Below, piece after piece: positions 1 to 8,351 of a stretch of DNA of 19,201 nt. The notes under the pieces are model-generated. The model saw nothing but the letters and a program-made list of their open reading frames with translations. It did no database searches and had not been told where the DNA came from. The DNA lies in the NCBI GenBank assembly GCA_016462305.1, contig JAEMTM010000008.1:1-19201 (forward strand). The letters run 5' to 3'. The position numbers and the translations under genes are program-made. How positions within the stretch are numbered: position 1 is the stretch's first letter; every line of letters starts with the position of its first letter. This DNA comes from Sphingomonadaceae bacterium (lineage in GTDB: Bacteria > Pseudomonadota > Alphaproteobacteria > Sphingomonadales > Sphingomonadaceae).

Positions 1-510
1 AACTTGACCGACGGCCTTGATGGATTAGCCACCATGCCCGTAATCATCGCCTCAATCGCGTTCATGCTGATCGTCTACATGGTCGGCAACGCCAAATATG
101 CAGAATATCTGGGTATTCCATTCTATTTGGGGGCGGGCGATCTTGCGATGTTGTGCGGCGCGATTGTGGGCGCTGGCCTTGCCTTTTTGTGGTTCAACGC
201 CCCGCCTGCGGCGGTGTTCATGGGCGACACCGGAAGCCTTGCCTTGGGCGGAACGCTTGGCGCTATTGCCGTTGTGGCGCACCATGAATTTGTTCTTGCC
301 ATCATCGGCGGGCTTTTCGTGGTGGAGGCGCTGTCGGTTATCATTCAGGTGTTTTGGTTCAAGCGGACGGGCAAGCGCATTTTTCGCATGGCACCGATTC
401 ACCACCATTTTGAACAGCTTGGCTGGTCCGAACCGACCGTTGTCATTCGCTTCTGGATTGTGGCTTTCGTATTGGCGCTTGCGGGGCTATCAACACTCAA
501 ACTCAGATGA
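1..510 (+). CDS. mraY: MraY, phospho-MurNAc-pentapeptide transferase (3' part; 5' end outside window)
   Basis: Integral membrane enzyme that transfers phospho-MurNAc-pentapeptide from UDP to undecaprenyl phosphate, making lipid I. Only the last 169 residues are present and the reading frame is open from base 1, so the start lies upstream of the window. The visible part begins inside the conserved NLTDGLDGLA motif and continues with VFMGDTGSLALGG, which carries a catalytic-site Asp of the family, and then MAPIHHHFEQLGW, the triple-His motif. Several hydrophobic membrane segments lie between them. Compared with the usual length of about 360 residues, this is roughly the C-terminal half. The stop codon overlaps the murD start by 4 bp. 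The family match is unambiguous and nothing is odd apart from truncation by the window edge. Confidence 0.97.
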   Translation, partial: NLTDGLDGLATMPVIIASIAFMLIVYMVGNAKYAEYLGIPFYLGAGDLAMLCGAIVGAGLAFLWFNAPPAAVFMGDTGSLALGGTLGAIAVVAHHEFVLAIIGGLFVVEALSVIIQVFWFKRTGKRIFRMAPIHHHFEQLGWSEPTVVIRFWIVAFVLALAGLSTLKLR

Positions 511-1796
511 TCACTAGCCCTGCCTTTCAAGACCGGAAGTTCGCAATATTGGGACTTGCGCGCTCCGGCCTTTCGGCGGCACGTGCGCTTGTCGCGGGCG
601 GGGCCGAAGTTTTGGCATGGGACAATGACGAAGGCGCACGGGCCAAGGTTGCGGACATCGCCACGATTGCCGATCCGTTGCTGAGCGACTTGACGGGCTA
701 TGACGCCATTGTCGTTTCACCCGGCGTTCCCATCAACCGCCACCCTATCGCGGATAAGGCAAAGGCGGCATGTATCCCGTTCATTGGCGATATGGAATTA
801 TTCGCGATGGCGCGGCCGAACCTGCCGCCGCATCGTGTCGTGGGCATTACCGGAACCAATGGCAAATCCACCACGACGGCGTTGGTGCATCATCTGTTGG
901 AGAGCGCGTCAATTCCGGTCTGCATGGGGGGCAATATTGGCTTGCCGATTTTATCGCAAATGCCATTGCCCGCAGGCGGCGTTTATGTGCTTGAGCTTTC
1001 TAGCTACCAAATTGACATCACGCACAGCCTCGCGTGCGACGCCGCTGCGCTCATCAACCTGTCGCCAGACCATCTTGACCGCTATGATGGTTATGACGGC
1101 TATATGGCATCGAAAGCGCGATTGTTTGAAATGCAGACGAGCACAGAGTTTTCTGTGTTTGGCAAAGGCGACGCTGATACCGAACGCGTTTACAACCAAG
1201 TGCTTGCGCGGCGTGGGGCGGAATTTGTGCATCTCGCCGATCCGCAATCGGTAACGGGTCAGGCCGAATGGCCCGCGCTTCAAGGGCCCCATAATTTGCA
1301 GAATATCGCGGTGGCCATTGCCATCGTCGAATCGCTTGGCGTGACTGAGGCCCAATGGCGGCCAGCGATGCGCAGCTTCAACGGGCTTGCCCATCGGATG
1401 GAAGTTGTGGCCGAACGGAACGGCATATTGTTCATCAACGACAGCAAGGCAACGAATGCGGCATCTACTGCGCCCGCCTTGGCCGCTTATCCACGCGTGC
1501 ATTGGATCGTCGGTGGCTTACCAAAGGCCGACAATCTCGACGAATGCATCCCCAATTTCGGCCATGTTGTAAAGGCTTACACCATTGGTGAAGCTGGTCC
1601 ATTGTTCCATGAATTATTGTCGCCCCACATGCTTGTGGAACGCAGCGAGATGATGGGCGCAGCGGTGCATTCGGCGGCAGCCCAAGCACAGCCGGGCGAC
1701 GTTATCATGCTTTCGCCCGCTTGTGCGTCCTTTGACCAGTTCAAAGACTTCGAAGCCCGCGGCGATGCGTTCCGTGCGATTGTGGAAGCATTATGA
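507..1796 (+). CDS. murD: MurD, UDP-N-acetylmuramoyl-L-alanine--D-glutamate ligase
   Basis: Cytoplasmic ATP-dependent Mur ligase that adds D-glutamate to UDP-MurNAc-L-Ala. The 429-residue length fits the family. An N-terminal nucleotide-sugar binding fold (FAILGLARSG, residues 12-21) is followed by the ATP P-loop GTNGKSTTT at 116-124. ELSSYQ lies near 163-168, NLSPDHLDRY at 184-193, and ASKARLF carries the Lys (203) that is carbamylated in Mur ligases. The ATG is fixed by the ATGA overlap with mraY. No good Shine-Dalgarno site precedes it, so translation probably depends on coupling to mraY. The 3' end overlaps ftsW, also by ATGA. There is no sign of truncation or frameshift. Confidence 0.97.
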   Translation: MITSPAFQDRKFAILGLARSGLSAARALVAGGAEVLAWDNDEGARAKVADIATIADPLLSDLTGYDAIVVSPGVPINRHPIADKAKAACIPFIGDMELFAMARPNLPPHRVVGITGTNGKSTTTALVHHLLESASIPVCMGGNIGLPILSQMPLPAGGVYVLELSSYQIDITHSLACDAAALINLSPDHLDRYDGYDGYMASKARLFEMQTSTEFSVFGKGDADTERVYNQVLARRGAEFVHLADPQSVTGQAEWPALQGPHNLQNIAVAIAIVESLGVTEAQWRPAMRSFNGLAHRMEVVAERNGILFINDSKATNAASTAPALAAYPRVHWIVGGLPKADNLDECIPNFGHVVKAYTIGEAGPLFHELLSPHMLVERSEMMGAAVHSAAAQAQPGDVIMLSPACASFDQFKDFEARGDAFRAIVEAL

Positions 1797-3013
1797 AAGA
1801 TCCAAAAGAGGCACCCTGGGTCCTTGCGGCTAAAACTGGTAAAATCGGCTTTGCCAACCGCTTGGGCCGTGGCGACCGTTCGCCCTTGGGCGTGTGGTTT
1901 TGGGAACTCGACCGCATATTATTATCGCTGATGATGGTGTTGATCGCCATTGGCTTGCTGGCCGTCGCTGCGGCGTCTCCGGCGGCTGCGCAGCGGCTGT
2001 CGTCTTCAACGACGCAACTTTCTCCGCTACTTTTCTTTTACAAGCAATTGATTTGGGTCCTGATTGGTGTCCCGCTGATGCTTTTCGTGTCGATGTATCC
2101 GCGCGAACAAGCCCGACGCTTTGCGGTCTACGGCTTCTGCGTCTTTTTTGTTCTGCTGGCGTTGGTGCCCCTATTGGGACGCGAGGTGAACGGGTCACAA
2201 AGATGGATTGGCTCTGGTTTTGCAGGGCTTCAGCCGTCTGAGTTTCTAAAGCCCTTTTTCGCGGTCATGATGGCGTGGATTATTAGCTGGCGGGTAAAAG
2301 ACCCAAGTTTGCCCGTTCTTGTCCTGACCAGCATTGCCACTGGCCTTGTGTGTTTTTTCCTGTTGCTTCAACCGGACCTTGGGCAAGCAATCTTGTTCAT
2401 GGGCACTTGGTTTGCGCTGATGATGGTCGCTGGCGTGCCTGCAGGCCGGTTGTGGTTCCTCGTAATCGGCGGCGTTGTATTCATCCTGCTGGCCTATAAT
2501 TTCTACCCCGTCGCAACCCAGCGGATAGACGCGTGGATTTTTGGTACGGAAGGGCTGACGCATGACAAGATGGCGCTGGCGACCTTAACTAACGGGGGCT
2601 TCATTGGCCTTGGCCCTGGGCTTGGCATAAAGAAATATTCGCTGCCTGAGGGGCAGACCGATTATATCTTCTCGGTCATCGGTGAAGAATTTGGCCTTTT
2701 GGCCTGCATGGTCATCGCCCTTTTATACTTCGCGATTTTGGTCCGCATCATCATCCGCCTGTTGGATGAGAAAGACCAGTTTGTGGTCATGGCGGTTACG
2801 GGCCTTGGTGCGCAATTCTGCGGGCAGGCAATGATTAACATGGCCGTTAATTTGGGCGTTTTTCCGTCAAAGGGGATGACTTTGCCCTTCATTAGCTACG
2901 GCGGATCGTCTATCTTGGCGCTCTCGATTACCTGCGGCCTGATACTCGCATTGACGAAGCGAAACCCATATCTTGACCGGTCGCTTTATATATTGAAGGG
3001 ACATAGGTCATGA
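1793..3013 (+). CDS. ftsW: FtsW, SEDS-family septal peptidoglycan glycosyltransferase
   Basis: Polytopic membrane protein that polymerises lipid II at the septum together with its class B PBP partner (FtsI), whose gene usually lies upstream in such clusters and is outside this window. The 406 residues show SEDS landmarks in order: NGSQRWI at 133-139, QPSE at 147-150, QPDLG at 193-197, PEGQTDYIFSVIGEEFG at 285-301 and FPSKGMTLPFISYGGSS near 357-373. The Asp of the QTDYIF motif (290) aligns with the catalytic Asp of SEDS polymerases. A cytoplasmic N-terminal extension of about 40 residues precedes the first membrane helix. The position between murD and murG favours FtsW over the paralogue RodA. 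The start overlaps murD by ATGA, with a modest GGAA upstream. Confidence 0.96.
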   Translation: MKDPKEAPWVLAAKTGKIGFANRLGRGDRSPLGVWFWELDRILLSLMMVLIAIGLLAVAAASPAAAQRLSSSTTQLSPLLFFYKQLIWVLIGVPLMLFVSMYPREQARRFAVYGFCVFFVLLALVPLLGREVNGSQRWIGSGFAGLQPSEFLKPFFAVMMAWIISWRVKDPSLPVLVLTSIATGLVCFFLLLQPDLGQAILFMGTWFALMMVAGVPAGRLWFLVIGGVVFILLAYNFYPVATQRIDAWIFGTEGLTHDKMALATLTNGGFIGLGPGLGIKKYSLPEGQTDYIFSVIGEEFGLLACMVIALLYFAILVRIIIRLLDEKDQFVVMAVTGLGAQFCGQAMINMAVNLGVFPSKGMTLPFISYGGSSILALSITCGLILALTKRNPYLDRSLYILKGHRS

Positions 3014-4191
3014 CCATTTCTCGGCATTATGTGTTGGCCGCTGGCGGAACTGGCGGGCATTTGATTCCTGCCTTTGCGTTGGGACAGGAACTGATCAATC
3101 GCGGCCATCATGTGGCGCTGATCACGGATGCGCGCGGTGCGAAAATTCCGGGCTGCCCTGATAAGATGGCCACGCATATCTTGCCCGCTGGACGTATTAC
3201 CAAAAATCCGGCGAGCTGGATTCCGGGTATAAAGGCGATTGCCAAAGGCCGTATTATGGCGCGCCGCCTATACGAAAATTTTGCGCCCAGCGCCGTGGTC
3301 GGCTTTGGCGGTTATCCGGCGTTTCCGGCGTTATTGGGTGCCTTTGCCGCGAAAATACCGGCGATTATTCATGAACAAAATGCGGTGCTTGGCCGCGTCA
3401 ATCGTTTCACGGCGCGGCAGGTGAATGCGATTGCCACCTCTTATCCCGACATACTCCGCCTGTCGCCGCGTCATGCCAGCAAGGTCCATCTGGTCGGCAA
3501 CCCGGTCCGTGAAGAGGTGCTTGATTTGCGTGACCAGCCTTATCCGCCTGTATTGGCCGACGGCATATTCCGCGTGCTGGTGACCGGTGGAAGCCAGGGC
3601 GCGACGGTGCTTTCCGATGTGGTGCCCGATGGGTTGTCGATGCTGCCGCCGCATTTACGGCGGCGTTTGCAAGTGACGCAGCAATGCCGCGCTGAGGATA
3701 TTGACGCGGTGCGGGCCGCTTATGCCACCCATGACATTCCTGCCGAGCTGGCGACCTATTTGCCGGACTTGCCGCAGCGGCTTGGCTGGGCGCATATGGT
3801 TATATCGCGGGCCGGGGCATCGACGATTGCCGAGCTGACATGCGCTGGACGGCCCGCGATATTGGTTCCGCTGCCCAGCGCGACCGATGATCATCAAAGC
3901 TATAATGTCAAGGAAATGGTACACGCAGGCGGCGCGCGCGCAATCGCGCAGCCCGCCTTCACTGCGGTTGAACTCGCCAAGCAGATTCAGAAGATCGCGT
4001 TGGAACCCGGTGCGCTGGAAAATGCAGCCAAGGCCGCCAAAAGCTGCGGCCGGCCAAATGCGGTTGCCGATCTTGCCGACTTGGTCGAATCCTTCGGTCG
4101 CGCCCCCATCATGCATGGCGTAAAATCAAAACCCCAACCCAGTGGCGCTTTCAGCCCATCCCCCGCACTTGCCGCAGAGAATGCAGCATGA
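3010..4191 (+). CDS. murG: MurG, lipid II-forming GlcNAc transferase
   Basis: Peripheral inner-membrane GT-B glycosyltransferase that adds GlcNAc from UDP-GlcNAc to lipid I, producing lipid II. Residues 12-17 (GGTGGH) are the N-terminal glycine loop, followed by VGFGGYPAFP near 97-106, HEQNAVLGRVNR at 121-132, the second glycine loop VTGGSQGA at 191-198, ISRAGASTIAEL at 265-276 and DDHQSYN at 293-299, which contacts the nucleotide sugar. At 393 residues it is slightly longer than usual because of a C-terminal tail of about 25 residues rich in Pro, Ser and Ala. Unlike most genes in the run it has a recognisable Shine-Dalgarno site (GAAGGGA ending at 3001, 8 nt before the ATG). It overlaps ftsW and murC by 4 bp each. 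Confidence 0.97.
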   Translation: MTISRHYVLAAGGTGGHLIPAFALGQELINRGHHVALITDARGAKIPGCPDKMATHILPAGRITKNPASWIPGIKAIAKGRIMARRLYENFAPSAVVGFGGYPAFPALLGAFAAKIPAIIHEQNAVLGRVNRFTARQVNAIATSYPDILRLSPRHASKVHLVGNPVREEVLDLRDQPYPPVLADGIFRVLVTGGSQGATVLSDVVPDGLSMLPPHLRRRLQVTQQCRAEDIDAVRAAYATHDIPAELATYLPDLPQRLGWAHMVISRAGASTIAELTCAGRPAILVPLPSATDDHQSYNVKEMVHAGGARAIAQPAFTAVELAKQIQKIALEPGALENAAKAAKSCGRPNAVADLADLVESFGRAPIMHGVKSKPQPSGAFSPSPALAAENAA

Positions 4192-5606
4192 GAGGCGTTC
4201 CAACCGATATCGGCATTGTGCATTTCGTCGGCATTGGCGGCATCGGCATGTCGGGCATTGCCGAGGTTATGCACAATTTGGGCTATCACGTGCAAGGCAG
4301 CGATATTGCCGACAGCTATGTCATTGATGGCCTGCGCCAACGCGGTATCAAGGTGATGATTGGCCATAGCGCCGAAAATTTGGGTGAGGCGGCGGTGGTG
4401 GTCACATCGACTGCGGTGAAGAAAGGCAACCCCGAACGCGACGCCGCTTTGGAACGGCGCATACCCTTGGTTCGCCGCGCCGAAATGCTGGCCGAATTGA
4501 TGCGGTTGAAAAACACGGTCGCCGTGGCTGGCACACATGGCAAGACGACGACGACATCAATGATTGCTGCGATGCTTGACCATGGCGGCATTGACCCGAC
4601 GGTCATCAACGGCGGTATCATCAACAGCTACGGCTCTAACGCGCGCCTGGGTGCAAGCGACTGGATGGTGGTTGAGGCGGACGAAAGCGACGGCAGCTTC
4701 CTGCGGCTGGATGGCACGCTTGCCGTTGTCACCAATATCGATCCCGAACATCTCGATCATTATGGTGATTTCGACGCAATCAAAAACGCCTTTGTCGAAT
4801 TTGTCGAAAACGTGCCCTTTTATGGCGCGGCGATCATGTGTCTCGACCATCCAGAGGTGCAGGCGATACTGCCCAAGATCCGCGACCGCCGGATCATCAC
4901 CTATGGCTTTTCGGCGCAGGCCGACATTCGCGGCGAAAATGTCACGCCGCACCCCGGCGGTAACCGCTTCGACGTGGTTGTCCGCGCCCGCGACGGGTCG
5001 CAACGGACGATAAAGGGCATCCACCTTCCGATGCCGGGCCGCCACAATGTGCAAAATGCGCTGGCGGCTGTTGCGGTTGGCCTTGAAATGGGGATGAGCG
5101 ATGCGGCCGTTGCCCATGGCTTTGACAAATTCGGTGGCGTTAAGCGGCGCTTTACCAAGGTCGGCGAAATAGCCCTCGTTGATGGGGCAGTTACGATCAT
5201 CGACGATTATGGCCACCATCCCGTCGAAATCCGCGCCGTGCTGTCTGCGGCACGCGAACGCGCGCAGGGTCGTGTGATCGCCGTGGCACAGCCGCACCGC
5301 TTTACGCGATTGCGCGACCATATGGATGATTTCCAACAAGCGTTTAATGATGCCGACATGGTGTTCATATCGCCGGTCTACGCCGCTGGTGAGGGGCCGA
5401 TAGACGGCATAGATGCCGACGCGCTGGTGCTTGGCATTAAGGCGCGCGGGCATCGTTCCGCCGCGACCGTCACGGACGCAGGCGACTTGGCACGCAAGCT
5501 GGCGCAGGTGGTGCAGGGCGATGACATTATCGTGTGCTTGGGCGCTGGCGACATCACCAAATGGGCCGCTGGCCTCGCCGACGCCATACAGGCAGCGCGT
5601 GCATGA
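4188..5606 (+). CDS. murC: MurC, UDP-N-acetylmuramate--L-alanine ligase
   Basis: Cytoplasmic Mur ligase that attaches L-alanine to UDP-MurNAc, the first amino acid of the stem peptide. The 472 residues carry VGIGGIGMSG (14-23), the ATP P-loop GTHGKTTTT (115-123), EADESDGSF (163-171), NIDPEHLDHY (183-192), GRHNVQNALAA (284-294) and YGHHPVEI (341-348). These are diagnostic of MurC among the Mur ligases. Mpl, a related ligase for recycled peptides, is the main alternative but is unlikely given the location inside a dcw cluster. The start is set by the ATGA overlap with murG; only a weak purine stretch precedes it. The stop overlaps the murB start by 4 bp. Confidence 0.97.
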   Translation: MRGVPTDIGIVHFVGIGGIGMSGIAEVMHNLGYHVQGSDIADSYVIDGLRQRGIKVMIGHSAENLGEAAVVVTSTAVKKGNPERDAALERRIPLVRRAEMLAELMRLKNTVAVAGTHGKTTTTSMIAAMLDHGGIDPTVINGGIINSYGSNARLGASDWMVVEADESDGSFLRLDGTLAVVTNIDPEHLDHYGDFDAIKNAFVEFVENVPFYGAAIMCLDHPEVQAILPKIRDRRIITYGFSAQADIRGENVTPHPGGNRFDVVVRARDGSQRTIKGIHLPMPGRHNVQNALAAVAVGLEMGMSDAAVAHGFDKFGGVKRRFTKVGEIALVDGAVTIIDDYGHHPVEIRAVLSAARERAQGRVIAVAQPHRFTRLRDHMDDFQQAFNDADMVFISPVYAAGEGPIDGIDADALVLGIKARGHRSAATVTDAGDLARKLAQVVQGDDIIVCLGAGDITKWAAGLADAIQAARA

Positions 5607-6499
5607 CCACGCAGCTTCTGCCGCATGTAGAGGGCCGCTTGACCCAAGGCGCACCGTTGGCGCCGTTGGTCTGGTTCAAATCGGGCGGCTGCGCGGATGT
5701 TCTGTTTGAACCAAAAGACGTTGCCGACCTGCAATCCTTTTTGCGCGAGCTTGATTCTAGCACGCCCGTCATGGCGCTTGGTCTGGGTTCGAACCTCATC
5801 GTCCGCGATGGCGGTGTCAGGGGCGTTGTCATCCGTTTGGGCAAGGCCTTTGCCAAGGTCACGTGCACGGATGCGGTGACGCTGGCGTGCGGCGCGGGTG
5901 CGTCGGGCATATTGGTTTCATCCACCGCGCGCGACAAGGGCATCTCTGGCCTGGAATTTTTGCGCTCGATCCCTGGCACAGTCGGCGGCTTTGTCCGCAT
6001 GAACGGCGGCGCTTATGGCGGCGAGGTAAAAGACATATTGCGTGATTGCGATGTGGTGATGCGCGACGGAACGCTGGCGACCTTGTCGGTGGAAGAATTG
6101 CATTATTGCTATCGCCATTCCGAACTGCCCGATGGCGCAATCATTGTGGCGGCACGCTTTCAAGGGCATCCGGGCGAACCCGAAGCGATCCAAGCCGAGA
6201 TGGACCGGATTAGCGCATCGCGCGAAGCATCGCAGCCTTTGCGCTCTAAAACTGGCGGTTCTACCTTCCGGAATCCTGATGGACATAAGGCGTGGCAACT
6301 CGTCGATGCGGCGGGCTGCCGGGGTCTTCAGATTGGCGGCGCACAGGTGTCCGAAAAACACACCAATTTCTTGATTAATACTGGCGATGCGACCAGCGCA
6401 GATATAGAGGCGCTTGGCGAAGAAGTCCGTGCCCGCGTATTGGCGCATTCGGGCGTTGCGTTAACATGGGAAATACAACGCGTGGGTGAAACGAAATGA
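5603..6499 (+). CDS. murB: MurB, UDP-N-acetylenolpyruvoylglucosamine reductase
   Basis: FAD-dependent cytoplasmic reductase that converts UDP-GlcNAc-enolpyruvate to UDP-MurNAc using NADPH. The product is 298 residues when started at the ATG at 5603, chosen because it forms the same 4-bp ATGA overlap (with murC) seen throughout the run and because similarity to MurB begins just after it. The frame stays open upstream to 5534, but that would put 23 residues inside murC. Visible motifs are GLGSNLIVRDGG (60-71), GLEFLRSIPGTVGG (116-129), RMNGGAYGG (132-140), the Tyr-Arg pair 170-171, KTGGSTFRNP (216-225) with the proton-donor Ser 220, and the terminal LTWEIQRVG with catalytic Glu 290. The compact layout resembles type II MurB proteins. 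Confidence 0.96.
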   Translation: MTTQLLPHVEGRLTQGAPLAPLVWFKSGGCADVLFEPKDVADLQSFLRELDSSTPVMALGLGSNLIVRDGGVRGVVIRLGKAFAKVTCTDAVTLACGAGASGILVSSTARDKGISGLEFLRSIPGTVGGFVRMNGGAYGGEVKDILRDCDVVMRDGTLATLSVEELHYCYRHSELPDGAIIVAARFQGHPGEPEAIQAEMDRISASREASQPLRSKTGGSTFRNPDGHKAWQLVDAAGCRGLQIGGAQVSEKHTNFLINTGDATSADIEALGEEVRARVLAHSGVALTWEIQRVGETK

Positions 6500-7419
6500 G
6501 TAAGCAAATTCACGTGGCGGTGTTGATGGGCGGATGGTCGAACGAACGGTCTGTGTCCTTGACGAGCGGCAATAATGTGGCCGATGCGCTTGAAAAAGTT
6601 GGTTATAAGGTCAGCCGCATCGACATGGACCGCAATGTCGCACAAGTGCTTGCGGGCCTTCGCCCTGACGTGGTGTTCAACGCCTTGCACGGTGTTCCCG
6701 GCGAAGATGGTTCGGTGCAGGGCATGCTGGATTTGATGGGCATAGCGTACACGCATAGCGGCATGGTGACCTCCGTCATTGCAATCGACAAGGAACTGAC
6801 GAAACAGAGCCTCGTGCCCGCTGGAATCCGGATGCCCAAGGGCACGATATTGGACAGCGAAAGCCTATATGCGGCTGATCCGCTGCCGCGCCCTTATGTC
6901 CTTAAACCTCTGAACGAAGGCAGCTCGGTTGGCGTGGCAATCGTCAAAAAAGGCAGCAAGTACGGCAACCCGATTGCGCGCGACGCCAAAGGACCGTGGC
7001 AGAAATTTGACCGGTTGCTGGCTGAACCCTTCATCAAAGGCCGCGAGTTGACCGTGGCAGTATTGGGCGACAAAGCGTTGTGCGTGACCGAGTTAAAGCC
7101 CAAGAGCGGCTTTTACGATTTTGATGCGAAATATACTGACGGGCTGACTGAACATATTTGCCCTGCGGAAATCCCTGCGGATATTGCCCAATATATGTTG
7201 GACACGGCCCTGCTTGCGCATCAAGTGCTTGGCTGCAAGGGCGCCTCACGCACCGATTTCCGTTGGGATGACGAAGCGGGCATGGACGGCGTTTTCGTTC
7301 TCGAAATCAATACCCAGCCTGGCATGACGCCGACAAGCCTGGTGCCCGAACAAGCGCATCATGTCGGGATCAGCTACGAACAACTTGTGGACATGATCGT
7401 TAAAGAGGCGCTCGCATAA
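6496..7419 (+). CDS. ddl: Ddl, D-alanine--D-alanine ligase
   Basis: Cytoplasmic ATP-grasp ligase that joins two D-alanines into the dipeptide later added to the UDP-MurNAc tripeptide. The 307-residue length is typical. Residues 11-25 (MGGWSNERSVSLTSG) form the N-terminal D-Ala site with Glu 17. DKELTK (98-103), YVLKPLNEGSSVGV (134-147) and AEPFIKGRELTV (176-187) are the ATP-grasp lysine, P-loop-like and hinge segments. SRTDFRW (251-257) and VLEINTQPGMT (268-278) hold metal and substrate ligands (Glu 270, Asn 272). The start overlaps murB by ATGA without a clear Shine-Dalgarno site. The TAA stop shares its last A with the ATG of ftsQ. Confidence 0.96.
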   Translation: MSKQIHVAVLMGGWSNERSVSLTSGNNVADALEKVGYKVSRIDMDRNVAQVLAGLRPDVVFNALHGVPGEDGSVQGMLDLMGIAYTHSGMVTSVIAIDKELTKQSLVPAGIRMPKGTILDSESLYAADPLPRPYVLKPLNEGSSVGVAIVKKGSKYGNPIARDAKGPWQKFDRLLAEPFIKGRELTVAVLGDKALCVTELKPKSGFYDFDAKYTDGLTEHICPAEIPADIAQYMLDTALLAHQVLGCKGASRTDFRWDDEAGMDGVFVLEINTQPGMTPTSLVPEQAHHVGISYEQLVDMIVKEALA

Positions 7420-8351
7420 TGGCAGGTGTCGCACGTAAAGCGCCCGCAAAACGCAAGGCAAAAAGCCCAAGCCCTCGGCAAAAGATGCTGCACGCTTCGT
7501 GGGTTGATAGGTTGATACGCATATTGCCTTTGACCGAAAAGGAGGTGCAGCGCATTGCTACTTGGATCATATTGGCGGTGCTCACGCTGCTTGCCTTGGT
7601 CGCTGCCCAATATGCTGGCCTGACCGCCGTCGCCTATCAACAATATGCCGCGCTGGCCGCCAAGGCGGGTTTCCAAGTAAAGCGCGTCCCGGTAACGGGC
7701 ATGGAACGGGTGGACCAGTTGAAAGTCTATCAATTGGTGCTCGCCGAAAAAGACCGCGCTATGCCCTTAGTGGATATAGAAAAAATACGCACGGACTTGC
7801 TGCAATATGGGTGGATTAAGGACGCCCGCGTTTCGCGGCGCTTGCCCGATACGTTGGCGGTAGAGATCATAGAACGCAAGCCAGCGGCGCTATGGCAACG
7901 GAACGGAAAATATGCGCTGATCGACGCGAACGGGATCGTTCTGGCAAATGTCCGCGCGGGTGAGGGCGGCGATTTACTGACGTTGAACGGCAATCAAGCC
8001 AATGCACATATCGTCGCGTTAAACGCCTTGCTCGACAATGCTTCGGCATTGAAATCGCAGGTTTCAGGCGCAAGCTGGATAGGTAACCGACGCTGGGACT
8101 TGCAGTTCCAGACGGGCGAAACGCTGGCTTTGCCAGAGGGTGAGGCGGAAGCGGCCAAAGCACTGCTGAACTTTGCACGGTTGGACGGTGTTCACCGTTT
8201 GCTTGGCCGCGACCTCATCCATTTTGACCTACGCGACCCCGATCGCGCCTATTTCCGCAAAGCACCAATGGCAAAACCTGTTAAAGTGGAGAATAACGAA
8301 GATAACGAAAACAACGAAATCACATCAAAAAATAATGGACTAACGGCATGA
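7419..8351 (+). CDS. ftsQ: FtsQ, cell division protein with POTRA domain
   Basis: Bitopic divisome protein that links early ring components to FtsL, FtsB and FtsW/FtsI. The 310 residues read as: a basic cytoplasmic N-terminus (1-45, many Lys and Arg), one membrane helix (about 47-66), a periplasmic POTRA domain (about 86-153, ending VSRRLPDTLAVEIIERKP) and the FtsQ C-terminal domain including ALWQRNGKYALIDANGIVL near 157-175. The last 25 or so residues form an Asn- and Glu-rich tail absent from typical FtsQ. The start is one base inside the ddl stop (TAATG), with AAGAGG at 7403-7408 as a plausible ribosome site. It overlaps ftsA by ATGA. The assignment rests on domain layout and position, since FtsQ sequences are poorly conserved. 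Confidence 0.93.
   Translation: MAGVARKAPAKRKAKSPSPRQKMLHASWVDRLIRILPLTEKEVQRIATWIILAVLTLLALVAAQYAGLTAVAYQQYAALAAKAGFQVKRVPVTGMERVDQLKVYQLVLAEKDRAMPLVDIEKIRTDLLQYGWIKDARVSRRLPDTLAVEIIERKPAALWQRNGKYALIDANGIVLANVRAGEGGDLLTLNGNQANAHIVALNALLDNASALKSQVSGASWIGNRRWDLQFQTGETLALPEGEAEAAKALLNFARLDGVHRLLGRDLIHFDLRDPDRAYFRKAPMAKPVKVENNEDNENNEITSKNNGLTA
8293..8319 (+). repeat. Three 9-bp direct repeats at the 3' end of ftsQ
   Basis: Three consecutive 9-base units each contain AACGAA (at 8295, 8304 and 8313). They encode Asn- and Glu-rich residues in the FtsQ C-terminal tail, just before the ftsA start. The stretch is much richer in A than the surrounding genes, consistent with slippage-driven growth of the tail. 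Confidence 0.75.

Noticed and set aside
5534..5602. In-frame upstream extension of murB
   Set aside because: It lies inside the 3' end of murC, whereas the ATG at 5603 gives the 4-bp overlap seen at the neighbouring junctions and the normal MurB N-terminus.
4557..5654. A 365-codon open frame antisense to murC
   Set aside because: Fully covered by motif-supported murC; the composition is that of a reverse-strand shadow.
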